Notes under the pieces: generated by a model | Database searches by the model: none | Seen by the model: only the letters and a program-made list of their open reading frames with translations | What the model was told of the DNA's origin: nothing | DNA from: JBEBGV01 sp040081265 | GTDB lineage: Bacteria > Acidobacteriota > Vicinamibacteria > Vicinamibacterales > UBA2999 | Assembly: GCA_040081265.1 (NCBI GenBank) | Contig: JBEBGV010000055.1 | Coordinates: 1 to 31,652, forward strand | DNA length: 31,652 bases | Direction of reading: 5' to 3' | Program-made: the position numbers and the translations under genes | In this document: in pieces, positions 9,010-16,950 of the stretch | How the letters are laid out: every line of letters begins with the position of its first letter | Position numbering within the stretch: the first letter of the stretch is position 1

Positions 9010-10361
9010 AGGTGCATCTCCCCGAGCGGATGCTCCTCCATCGCCTCAGGCATGAGCCGCGGCGACAGATGCTCACCGGCCTTCATTTCCCAAATCGAGA
9101 TGATTGGTACGACCTTCGCGAACAGGACATACAGCAGGCACATCGCCGCGAACGTCGAAAACGCCACCATCAGCTCGATGGGCGTCGGGCGGTAGATGCC
9201 GAAGCTGTAGGGCAGATACTTGTGCCCCAGGGACGGGACGATGATCAGGAAGCGTTCGAGCCACATCCCGATCACCACGCCAATGGAGGCGATGACGCAG
9301 CCAGTAATGGTGCGGAACCTCTTGATGCCGAGGATGATCAGCGGCAGCACGAAGTTGCAGATCACCATCGTGTAGTACAGCGGGGCGAACGTCTCGCGCT
9401 GCGTCCGCCAGAAGACCGCCATTTCCGACGGGCCGTTGCCGTAGAAGGTGACCAGCCGCTCGTTGAAGACGAAGTAGCCCCAGAGCAGCGCCATCACCAG
9501 CATGAGCTTGCCCAGATTCTCGAAGTGCACCGGATGCAGGTAGGCCTCGAGACGCAGGAACTTGCGCAGGACGGCCATCGCAATGATGAGACCGCCAATG
9601 CCGCTGAAGATGGCGCCGGCCACGAAGTAGGGCCCGAAGATCGTCGATTGCCACATCGGCACGGGCGCCATCGAAAAGTCGAACGAGACGATGGTGTGCA
9701 CGGACACGGCGACGGGCACAATCGCCACCGCCATGATCGACATCGCCGTCTCCAGTCGGTTCCACTGCTTCGGCGTCCCGCGCCAGCCCAGGGCCAGTGC
9801 CTTGTAAATTCGATGGCGGAGGCCCGTTGACTGATCGCGCACGACCGCGAAGTCGGGAATCATTGGCAGGATCAGGAACAGGAGGCTCCCGGTGAGATAG
9901 GTATTGATGGCGAAGAAGTCCCAGACCAGCGGGGAGCGGAAGTTGGGCCAGATCAATCGTTCGCTGGGATACGGCGCCAGCCAGAATGCCAGCCACGGGC
10001 GACCCAGGTGGATGATGGGAAACAGCGCCCCGATCATCAGCGCAAACGCGGTGATGACCTCCGCGCACCGGGTGACCGGGCGGCGCCAGCCGGCATTGAC
10101 GAGCCGCAGGATCGCCGAGATCAGCGTGCCCGCGTGACTGATGCCAATCCAGAACACGAAGCTCGTGATGTAGAAGCCCCAGTAGACCGGCCACTTGATG
10201 CCGGTCACGCCGTAGCCCATGACCATCGTGTAGGCCCAGGCACCGAGCCCCATCAGCACGAAGGCGCCGAAAAACGCCACCAGCGCCCAGAAGCGCCAGG
10301 TCGTCTGCATCAACGGGCGAAGCAGGTCCGCGGTGAGCTGATTGCCGGTCGGATGGCTCAT
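9006..10361 (-). CDS. actC: Alternative complex III subunit ActC (NrfD/PsrC-type quinol-binding membrane protein)
   Basis: ActC is the polytopic subunit that binds and oxidises quinol in ACIII. The product has 451 residues with about ten hydrophobic segments. Typical ActC features are the N-terminal LLRPLMQTTWRFW, then YWGFYITSFVFWIGISHAGT, IIHLGRPWLAFWL and RSPLVWDFFAI, in which the conserved His and Asp around the quinol pocket are retained. It overlaps both neighbours by 4 bp. In canonical ACIII a second NrfD-like subunit (ActF) is also present, but none is encoded in this window. Confidence 0.93.
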   Translation of the reverse strand: MSHPTGNQLTADLLRPLMQTTWRFWALVAFFGAFVLMGLGAWAYTMVMGYGVTGIKWPVYWGFYITSFVFWIGISHAGTLISAILRLVNAGWRRPVTRCAEVITAFALMIGALFPIIHLGRPWLAFWLAPYPSERLIWPNFRSPLVWDFFAINTYLTGSLLFLILPMIPDFAVVRDQSTGLRHRIYKALALGWRGTPKQWNRLETAMSIMAVAIVPVAVSVHTIVSFDFSMAPVPMWQSTIFGPYFVAGAIFSGIGGLIIAMAVLRKFLRLEAYLHPVHFENLGKLMLVMALLWGYFVFNERLVTFYGNGPSEMAVFWRTQRETFAPLYYTMVICNFVLPLIILGIKRFRTITGCVIASIGVVIGMWLERFLIIVPSLGHKYLPYSFGIYRPTPIELMVAFSTFAAMCLLYVLFAKVVPIISIWEMKAGEHLSPRLMPEAMEEHPLGEMHL

Positions 10362-11047
10362 ACCTCGGCCTGCCGGTTCAGATAGTTCACGTTGGGGAAC
10401 GTCCCCACGTCTTCGAGCAGCTTGCTGCCGCGACCGGACCTGGCCAGCCTCGACACGTGGCTCTCGGGGTCGCTGAGGTCACCAAAGACGAGCGCCTTCG
10501 ACGGGCACGACTGCGCGCACGCTGGCTGAATCTCACCGTCCTTGATCGGCCGCGTCTCTACGGCTGCCTGAACCTGGGTCGCCTTGATGCGCTGCACGCA
10601 GAACGTGCACTTCTCCATCACGCCGACTTCGCGGAGCGACACATCCGGGTTGAGCTGCAGCTGGAGCGGCTTGTCCCAGGAGGGGTTGAAGAAGTCGAAG
10701 AAACGCGTGTTGTACGGGCAGGCGTTCGCGCAATAGCGCGTGCCGATGCAGCGGTTGTAGACCTGCGCGTTGAGACCTTCGTCGGTGTGGTGGCTGGCGT
10801 AGGTCGGGCACACCGGCTCACAGGGTGCCGCGTCGCACTGCTGACACATCACTGGGCGGAACTTGAGCTGCACGTCCGGGAACTCGCCCACCCAGTAGCG
10901 CTCGACCCGCAGCCAGTGCTTGGCACGGCCGCGCGATGCCTGTTCAGGTCCGACAGTCGAGATGTTGTTCTCGGCGTGGCAGGCCGTGACACAGGCTCCA
11001 CAGCCCGTGCACGTGTCCAGATCCACCGCCATTCCCCACTTTGCCAT
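10358..11047 (-). CDS. actB2: Alternative complex III iron-sulfur subunit ActB2
   Basis: A 229-residue ferredoxin-type subunit equal to the C-terminal domain of fused ActB. Cysteines fall in four groups: C13-C16-C19-C23, C68-C71-C76-C80, C100-(T103)-C106-C110 and C147-C150-C177-C181. The third group has Thr at the second position (CIGTRYC), as I recall for other ActB proteins, and fits three [4Fe-4S] clusters plus one [3Fe-4S]. The ATG at 11047 is preceded by GAGGGCGAG and gives the family N-terminus MAKWGMAVDLDTCTGCG. The gene starts 31 nt after actB1 ends and overlaps actC by 4 bp. Confidence 0.93.
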   Translation of the reverse strand: MAKWGMAVDLDTCTGCGACVTACHAENNISTVGPEQASRGRAKHWLRVERYWVGEFPDVQLKFRPVMCQQCDAAPCEPVCPTYASHHTDEGLNAQVYNRCIGTRYCANACPYNTRFFDFFNPSWDKPLQLQLNPDVSLREVGVMEKCTFCVQRIKATQVQAAVETRPIKDGEIQPACAQSCPSKALVFGDLSDPESHVSRLARSGRGSKLLEDVGTFPNVNYLNRQAEV

Positions 11048-11078
11048 CTGTACTCGCCCTCGCCTGGCGTTTCGGCGC

Positions 11079-13355
11079 CTAATTCGTTTCGCGGCGGCTC
11101 CAGCTGTAGCCGCGATCTGGTTCTTCCTCGTGCTCTCGCATCCCGCCAGCAAAGAGCACCAGACGCCCGTCCGGCGGTCCCGCCTTCGCGATACTGACCC
11201 GGGTCGCCGCCCATGCGAGGGCGCCGGTCGCGGCTTCGGTCACCGGAGCCAGCAGTTCGACAGGGTTCTGCCCGCGTCCACTCGCGTAGCGCGTGAACAT
11301 CGTGTGGCCCTGACCGACCGGCATCGCCACCACGTTGGGCGCGATTCCGGGCGAGACGACCGCCGCCGCCTGAAGCGTGCCCTGGCTCGACGTGATCGTG
11401 ACCACGTCACCTTCGCCAATGGCGAGGCGCGCGGCCGTTTCCGGATTGATTTCCACCCAGCTGCTCCACATCGCCGAGGTCAGCGGGTCGGGCATCTCCT
11501 GCAGCCACGGCAGGTGCGCCGCAGAACCGTCGTAGAACACCGACGGATACGGCAGGAAGTGCATCGGGAACTGTGTGGCGTCACCGTCGAACTGCGCAGC
11601 GGCGTAAGACACCGCCGCACCTGAGCGATCGCTGGCGACGGGGGCCTGGGCGGCAGTCGCCGCCGCGGGCAACGTCCCAACCCATACACCCTTGGCCTGG
11701 GCATCGGCCCACGCATCGGTGGCCCCTTCCGGTGCCGGCAGCGCGCCGAAGGACGCCGCGAGCGCCGCATCGTAGGTCTGCCACGGCAGCGTCACCGGCG
11801 CGGCGAGACGACGCCCCACGTCGAGCAGCACATCAGGCGTAGACCGCGTGTCGTAGAGCGGACGCATCACCGGGGGCGCCACGCTGGCGGTCGCTTGTAT
11901 CGAACCGGACTCCGGCACGGCATCCACCCAGGCTTCGAGGAAGGTGTGGTCCGGCAGGATCAGGTCCGCCATCGCCGTCGTCTCGTCGATGAAGCTGCCA
12001 AAGCTCACGATGAACGGCACCTTCTCGAACGCTTCACGAACCTTCCAGGCTCGAGGCGCCGTGAACACGGGATTGGCCCCGTCCACGAGCAGCACCTGCG
12101 CCGCGCCGGCGCCGCCGGCCAGCAACTGATCGGCAAGCGCCTTGAGTGAACCACCTGCGCCGGCACGCACGGCTGACGGCTGCGGCGTGAAGTGGAGGCC
12201 TCCGGGCTGACCCACGGTGCCGACCAGCGCGTTCAACGCGTTGACGGCAAGGGCCGTAAACAGCCCATTGGTGTGGGCGAGCGGTGGTCCGCTGACGATC
12301 GCCACGGAGGGCGCCGATTCGGCAAACTGCCGGGCAAGACGCTCGAGCCTGGCTGGCGCCACGCCCGTCACCTTTTGCACCTCTTCGGGCGTATAGCTGG
12401 CCAGTCCAGTCGACCAGCCATCGATCAGGGCTCCCGCACGGCCGGCTGCCGCCGCAGGCTTGAGGTTCGCTGTCATGATGGCGCGCGCGATGCCCATCGC
12501 GAGCACGCCTTCGGTGCCCGGACTGACCGGCACCCATTCGTCGGCGTTGGCGCCGGTCTGGGACATGCGCGCTTCCACCTGAACAAAGCTGCCGCGCATC
12601 CCGGGCCGGCCTTGTCGCATGCGTCCGTAGGCGGCGCTCTGCGCGACCGGCGAGTTCCACGTGCCGAGGAAATCGGCGCCGAAGCTGAGCACGTGCCGTG
12701 CGTTGCCCAGGTCTATTGTGGGCAACTGGTCACGTCCGAAGCTCATCGCGTTGGCGCGGCGAAGCACCTCGTCCCCGAAGAGGTCGTACACCACCGGGGT
12801 GGGCGCACCCAGGCCACTCAGGAACGCGTCGAGTACCGCCCGCCGCTGGCTGAACCCCGATCGGGTCACTGCCGCCACCGCGCTGGTACCGCCGGCGGCG
12901 CGCTGCCGATCGAGCTGACCAATCAACTCGGTGAGCGCGGCGTCCCAGGTGACGGCCTCGTAACGACCCTCGCCGCGGTTGCCGGAGCGCTTGAGCGGCT
13001 GGGTGATGCGATCCGGGTGATACGTGACCTGAATCGACGCCTGTCCGCGCACGCACAACCCACCCTGATTCACAGGATGTCCGGGCGCACCTTCGAGCTT
13101 CTTGGCCGCATTGATGCGGACCACACCCGACTGGCCGTCGCGCACGACGTCGGCATCGGCATCCATGACGCGCACCGTGAGGCCGCAGCCTGACGAGCAC
13201 ATCGCGCAGACGCCTGGCTTCCAGGCGGCGATGCCGGGATTGATGTCCTCGGCCGGGATGAACCGGATGAGCTGATTTTCAGGACTGCCGCAACTCGCCA
13301 GCGTGGCGGTTGTACCCGTGACAGCGGTGAGCTTGATGAATGTTCGGCGGTCCAT
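11079..13355 (-). CDS. actB1: ACIII subunit ActB1, molybdopterin-oxidoreductase-like protein with Tat/lipoprotein signal
   Basis: A 758-residue member of the complex iron-sulfur molybdoenzyme family, equal to the N-terminal domain of fused ActB. The N-terminus MDRRTFIKLT is a twin-arginine motif, followed by TLASC with lipobox Cys22, so it is probably a Tat-exported lipoprotein. Cys50, Cys53, Cys57 and Cys101 form the CxxC-x3-C...C site that holds a [4Fe-4S] cluster in molybdenum enzymes. Canonical ActB is described as lacking both this cluster and the Mo cofactor, so this is a variant. ATG 13355 overlaps the actA stop by one base (TGATG); frame upstream of it lies inside actA. Confidence 0.88.
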   Translation of the reverse strand: MDRRTFIKLTAVTGTTATLASCGSPENQLIRFIPAEDINPGIAAWKPGVCAMCSSGCGLTVRVMDADADVVRDGQSGVVRINAAKKLEGAPGHPVNQGGLCVRGQASIQVTYHPDRITQPLKRSGNRGEGRYEAVTWDAALTELIGQLDRQRAAGGTSAVAAVTRSGFSQRRAVLDAFLSGLGAPTPVVYDLFGDEVLRRANAMSFGRDQLPTIDLGNARHVLSFGADFLGTWNSPVAQSAAYGRMRQGRPGMRGSFVQVEARMSQTGANADEWVPVSPGTEGVLAMGIARAIMTANLKPAAAAGRAGALIDGWSTGLASYTPEEVQKVTGVAPARLERLARQFAESAPSVAIVSGPPLAHTNGLFTALAVNALNALVGTVGQPGGLHFTPQPSAVRAGAGGSLKALADQLLAGGAGAAQVLLVDGANPVFTAPRAWKVREAFEKVPFIVSFGSFIDETTAMADLILPDHTFLEAWVDAVPESGSIQATASVAPPVMRPLYDTRSTPDVLLDVGRRLAAPVTLPWQTYDAALAASFGALPAPEGATDAWADAQAKGVWVGTLPAAATAAQAPVASDRSGAAVSYAAAQFDGDATQFPMHFLPYPSVFYDGSAAHLPWLQEMPDPLTSAMWSSWVEINPETAARLAIGEGDVVTITSSQGTLQAAAVVSPGIAPNVVAMPVGQGHTMFTRYASGRGQNPVELLAPVTEAATGALAWAATRVSIAKAGPPDGRLVLFAGGMREHEEEPDRGYSWSRRETN

Positions 13356-13984
13356 CAGTAATGACAGGTCAGACAGTCGACCGGTGCCTTGTTCTGGTTG
13401 TGGCAGTTCACGCAGTAACCCATCGTCATTTCGACGTTCCGCTTGGCGACCGTCTGCTCGGCGACGTTGCCATGGCAGGTCGCACATTCGACGTCCTTGC
13501 GGATGTGCGGGGCGTGATTGAACTTGACGTGCGACTCGGGATAGAAATCGAAGACCCGTTTCCAGGCCATGTCGATGCCCTTCTCACTCTGCGCCGTGAT
13601 CTGCTGAATGAGCGGCCGGTCCGTGGCGATGGCCGAGTGACAGGTCATGCACGTGCTGAGGCCTGGAATCCCGGCAACCGGTCCTGTGCTCACGTTGACG
13701 TGGCAGTACTCGGTGCACTTGATGCCCTGCTTGACGTGCGTGACGTGGGGGAACTCAAACGGCTGGACAGGGTCGTCATGCCGGTTGAAGTAGTGCGTGG
13801 CCGCGTCGCCGAAGCTCGCGTGAGCGGTGGTGAAGACGCCGCTGTTCTGACCGGGCACCGGCGGGAGCTGCGTTGCAGGGGGCGGTGCGGGATATCCCAC
13901 GTATCCGCAGCCTGCGGCCCCGACGACCGCAAGCCACACGAGGAACAGCCCGACAAGTGAAGTGCGGGTGTGCAGCGCGTTCAC
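13355..13984 (-). CDS. actA: Alternative complex III multihaem cytochrome c subunit ActA (lipoprotein)
   Basis: A 209-residue periplasmic lipoprotein with a hydrophobic signal and lipobox AAGC (Cys26). Five haem-binding motifs are seen: CTEYCH (90-95, a CX3CH spacing), CMTCH (112-116), CATCH (167-171), CVNCH (191-195) and CLTCH (204-208, one residue before the stop). ActA accepts electrons from the iron-sulfur subunits and passes them to a soluble or bound cytochrome. The start is GTG 13984, 7 nt after the preceding cytochrome gene ends. The reading of the CX3CH motif was checked codon by codon (TGC ACC GAG TAC TGC CAC). Confidence 0.92.
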   Translation of the reverse strand: MNALHTRTSLVGLFLVWLAVVGAAGCGYVGYPAPPPATQLPPVPGQNSGVFTTAHASFGDAATHYFNRHDDPVQPFEFPHVTHVKQGIKCTEYCHVNVSTGPVAGIPGLSTCMTCHSAIATDRPLIQQITAQSEKGIDMAWKRVFDFYPESHVKFNHAPHIRKDVECATCHGNVAEQTVAKRNVEMTMGYCVNCHNQNKAPVDCLTCHY

Positions 13985-13991
13985 CTTGGGG

Positions 13992-14405
13992 TTACTTCTT
14001 GGGAGCGAGACTACGCACGAAATTGACGATGTTCCAGACGTCGTTGTCCATCAGTCGGCCCTTGGCGCCCTTCATCTTGAACTCGGGCCCGGCGCCGTCC
14101 ATGACAACCTTGAAAATCTCTCCGTCGGTCGCACCGCGATCCCACGTGGCGTCGGTCAGATTAGCCGGATGGGAATCTTTGGGTGCAAGGGGGCCGTCAC
14201 CGATCCCCTTCGGGCCGTGGCAGAACTGGCAGTTCTTGGTATAGAGCGCCTGACCGGCAGCGATCGACGCGGCGCTGCTGGCCACGGGATTCTTCAGGGC
14301 CTTGCCTTCGGCGCTGCCGCCTTTGTTCTGCGCACCCAGGCTGACCACCGTGACCATCCACGCACAGACGAGCGCGCAAATCCCAAGGATCGAACGACGA
14401 TACAT
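13992..14405 (-). CDS. actE: Monohaem cytochrome c, ACIII ActE-like
   Basis: A 137-residue exported class I cytochrome c with a signal peptide over residues 1-25, the haem motif CQFCH at residues 59-63 and a probable Met ligand in FKMKGAKG (Met111). The C-terminal helix VWNIVNFVRSL is typical. ATG 14405 follows AGGAG at about 8 nt. It is the promoter-proximal gene of the ACIII-like operon and could be the electron exit to a terminal oxidase. In the canonical order ActE is internal (ActABCDEF); here it is first. The ActE assignment rests on context. Confidence 0.85.
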   Translation of the reverse strand: MYRRSILGICALVCAWMVTVVSLGAQNKGGSAEGKALKNPVASSAASIAAGQALYTKNCQFCHGPKGIGDGPLAPKDSHPANLTDATWDRGATDGEIFKVVMDGAGPEFKMKGAKGRLMDNDVWNIVNFVRSLAPKK

Positions 14406-14488
14406 ACGCAGGCTCCTCGCAGAAACAAATGCACGCAACCCCGCGTGCGGTGAGAAATACTGACACAGCCCTGCAAGAGCAGGCAACT

Positions 14489-14538
14489 GAGTTTTTCCTT
14501 AGCTTTCGATGAAAACTCGCTGATCGCGGTGAGTTTTC
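14489..14538. promoter_or_regulatory. Three alternating GAGTTTTC/GAAAACTC elements
   Basis: GAGTTTTTC (14489), GAAAACTC (14511) and GAGTTTTC (14531) are spaced 22 and 20 bp apart, that is two helical turns. The last two form an 8-bp inverted repeat with a 12-nt spacer. They lie in the divergent region between the ACIII operon (start 14405) and the gene at 14679, and could be operator sites for one or both. A hairpin role is less likely because neither flank has a terminator tail. Confidence 0.4.
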
Positions 14539-14621
14539 TCACACATGGCTTGCGCGCGATGAACGGAGCCGCACCTTAACGAACTCTTAATGTCCCTCGG
14601 GCGCAACCACAGCCGCCAGAG

Positions 14622-14650
14622 TTGACAGCATCCCGGCGTCGGCGTAGCTT
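14622..14650 (+). promoter_or_regulatory. Sigma70-type promoter for 14679-16950
   Basis: TTGACA (14622-14627) and TAGCTT (14645-14650) are 17 bp apart, giving a start near 14657 and a leader of about 22 nt containing AAGGAG. This is the only canonical -35 I found in the window. Confidence 0.65.
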
Positions 14651-14678
14651 CATGCTCACTCGGAAAGGAGTGCTGCTC

Positions 14679-15779
14679 ATGCGTGTGCTCGGAAAATTGT
14701 GGGTACTCATCGCCCTCGTCATCCTGACCTCCTGGGCTCCATCCTCGGCTCGCGCCGTGGCTGAGAGCGGGCAGGGACCCAAACTGACCTCGATTGGGCC
14801 GCTGACCTTCTCCCAGGACGGGACGCTCTTCGCCGCCGATAACCAGTCGGCCGCGATCTACGCCCTCGATCTCGGCGCCCAGGGCACGGCTGCGGCTGCA
14901 GGCGCCAAAGGCGTCGACGGCCTGGACCAGAAGCTGGCCGCCATGCTCGGTACCGACGCGCGCGAGATCAGCGTCACGGACCTCGCGGTCCACCCCCGGT
15001 CGCGCAACGCCTTCGTCTCGGTCATGCGCGGACAGGGCGCTGGCGCCACGCCGGTCCTCTTCCGGGTCGACGGCACGGGCAAGATCGAGATGGTCTCGCT
15101 CACCAGCGTCAAGTTCCAGAAGGTCGACATCGTCAACGCGCCCACCGCCAACCCGGGTGCCCGCCAGAACCCGCGCGCCAGCGTCGTCACCGACATGGCG
15201 TTCGCCGACGGCCGACTCTGGGTCGCAGGCCTCTCGAACGAAGAGTTCGCGTCGAAGCTTCGCGCCATCCCGTATCCGTTCGCCAACGTAGACGCCGGCA
15301 CGAGCGTCGAGATCTACCACGGCAACCATCGCCAGCTCGAAACCCGTTCGCCGGTGAACGCCTTCGTGCCCTACATGGTCAACAACCAGCCCTATCTGTT
15401 GGCGGGCTATACCTGCACGCCGCTCGTCAAGTTCCCGATCGGTGACCTGAAGCCGGGACAGAAGGTGCGCGGGACGACGATTGCCGAATTCGGCGCAGGC
15501 AATCGCGTGCTGGACATGATCGTCTACAAGAAGGGCACGCAGGAGTTCCTGCTGACCGCGAACAACAGCCGTGGCGTGATGAAGATTCCGACGAAGGACT
15601 TCGCCACCGCCGCCGCCATCACCACCCCGGTCGAGACCGAAACGGGCGGCATCGCCTACGAGAAGGTCACGAGCATGCAGGGCATCGAACAGCTCGACAA
15701 GCTCGACGACCAGAACTCCATCGTCATTGCGCGCGCCTCCGGCGGTGCGATGAACCTCCAGGTCGTGCCGCTGCCGTAA
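14679..15779 (+). CDS. Exported protein, possible beta-propeller, unknown function
   Basis: A 366-residue protein with a Sec signal (MRVLGKLWVLIALVILTSWA, probable cleavage near SARA). The body has repeating short beta-strand patterns such as LTFSQDGTLFAAD, VTDLAVHPRSRNAFVSV, VVTDMAFADGRLWVAGL and EFLLTANNSRGVMKI, typical of YVTN- or SMP-30-like propellers, though no family is certain. ATG 14679 is chosen because AAGGAG lies 8-9 nt before it; upstream in-frame codons overlap the promoter. The next gene follows after 28 nt and is probably cotranscribed. It would sit in the periplasm. Confidence 0.8.
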   Translation: MRVLGKLWVLIALVILTSWAPSSARAVAESGQGPKLTSIGPLTFSQDGTLFAADNQSAAIYALDLGAQGTAAAAGAKGVDGLDQKLAAMLGTDAREISVTDLAVHPRSRNAFVSVMRGQGAGATPVLFRVDGTGKIEMVSLTSVKFQKVDIVNAPTANPGARQNPRASVVTDMAFADGRLWVAGLSNEEFASKLRAIPYPFANVDAGTSVEIYHGNHRQLETRSPVNAFVPYMVNNQPYLLAGYTCTPLVKFPIGDLKPGQKVRGTTIAEFGAGNRVLDMIVYKKGTQEFLLTANNSRGVMKIPTKDFATAAAITTPVETETGGIAYEKVTSMQGIEQLDKLDDQNSIVIARASGGAMNLQVVPLP

Positions 15780-15807
15780 GGCAGCTCGTTCCTCCTCTGG
15801 ACGCTGG

Positions 15808-16950
15808 ATGTCCCGGATTCTCGTACCGTTCGTTCGAGTGCTCCGGGGCGTCCAGCTTCTCTCGCTGGCCCTGCTGCTCGCCTCGTGCGGTAGCACACCC
15901 TCTGCTCCCCCCTCCATCTCGCTGAACGACGGTAAGGTCGAGGTTTCCGGGCTCCCGTCCGATACCCTGCGCGCACTCGAAGCCCTCTCCGACGATCAGT
16001 GGCCCGACGTGTTCGCCGTCGCCGTCAGCAGCGACGCACCTGGCATGCTCGGAGCGTATCGCGTCGATGGGAGTATCGTCCGCTTCACACCCGCATTCCC
16101 GCTCGATGCTGGTCGCCAGTACGCCGTACGGTTCAACGCCGGCACGCTTCCAGGCGCGGCCGGCGGGCCGGCACTGACCGCCATGGTTGGACGCCCGGCC
16201 GAGCGCACCGAGCCGACAACGGAAGTCCTGCGGATCTACCCGACCGGCGGCGCCGTCCCCGAGAACGTGCTTCGGATGTACATCGAGTTCTCAGCGCCCA
16301 TGGGTCGCAAGAGCGGTGTCGAATACCTCACACTCCTGGATCACAACGGCAAGGAAATTCCCGGGGCTGTCCTCCCGCTCGATTACGAGTTCTGGAGCCC
16401 AGACCATCGCCGGTTCACGGTGTTCTTCGATCCGGGCCGCGTGAAGGACGGCATCCTGCCGAACCGCGAGATGGGCCGCGCCTTCACCCCAGGCAAGACG
16501 GTCACGCTCGTGGTCAACCGCGACTGGCGTGACGAGCATGGCCTGCCCCTCAAGGCCGAGCATCGGCGCAGCTTCGAAGTGCTCCCCGCGGACACCCGGC
16601 CGCTCAGTCCCGCCGACTGGCGCATCACGCCGCCACCGGCACGTGGACGCATGCCGCTGGTCGTCACCTTCCCCACGCCGCTCGATCAGAGCCTGCTGAT
16701 GCGAGCACTGGGCGTTCGTCAGAACGGCAAAGTCGTCGAAGGCGAGACCACGCTCGGCGCGGGTGAAACACAGTGGAGCTTCACGCCCCGCGAACCCTGG
16801 ACGGCCGGCACGTATCAGTTCCTCGCCCTGGATATCCTGGAAGACATTGCCGGCAACCAGGTGGGCCGGGCATTTGAAGTCGACAACTTCGACAGCGTCG
16901 ACAAGGATCCGGATCCCAAGCAGGTGCTGCTACCGTTCCAGGTCAAGTAG
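15808..16950 (+). CDS. Lipoprotein with bacterial Ig-like (SbsA/Big_5 type) domain
   Basis: A 380-residue lipoprotein with lipobox LASC (Cys27). The central part, VLRIYPTGGAVPENVLRMYIEFSAPMG, is the usual opening of a Big_5/SbsA Ig-like domain, and ITPPPARGRMPLVVTFPTPLD looks like a second one. Such domains are structural modules of exported proteins, so no enzymatic role is visible. It follows the propeller-like protein by 28 nt and probably works with it in the envelope. Its 3' end overlaps the convergent haem/cyclase-like gene by 21 bp. Confidence 0.8.
   Translation: MSRILVPFVRVLRGVQLLSLALLLASCGSTPSAPPSISLNDGKVEVSGLPSDTLRALEALSDDQWPDVFAVAVSSDAPGMLGAYRVDGSIVRFTPAFPLDAGRQYAVRFNAGTLPGAAGGPALTAMVGRPAERTEPTTEVLRIYPTGGAVPENVLRMYIEFSAPMGRKSGVEYLTLLDHNGKEIPGAVLPLDYEFWSPDHRRFTVFFDPGRVKDGILPNREMGRAFTPGKTVTLVVNRDWRDEHGLPLKAEHRRSFEVLPADTRPLSPADWRITPPPARGRMPLVVTFPTPLDQSLLMRALGVRQNGKVVEGETTLGAGETQWSFTPREPWTAGTYQFLALDILEDIAGNQVGRAFEVDNFDSVDKDPDPKQVLLPFQVK

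Noticed and set aside
12192..13193. 333-codon plus frame antisense to ActB1
   Set aside because: Antisense shadow of a strongly supported gene; the amino-acid string has no recognisable motif.
14461..14485. CCTGC...GCAGG short stem upstream of the ACIII operon as terminator
   Set aside because: Only 5 bp with a 4-nt loop and no T-tract; too weak to call.
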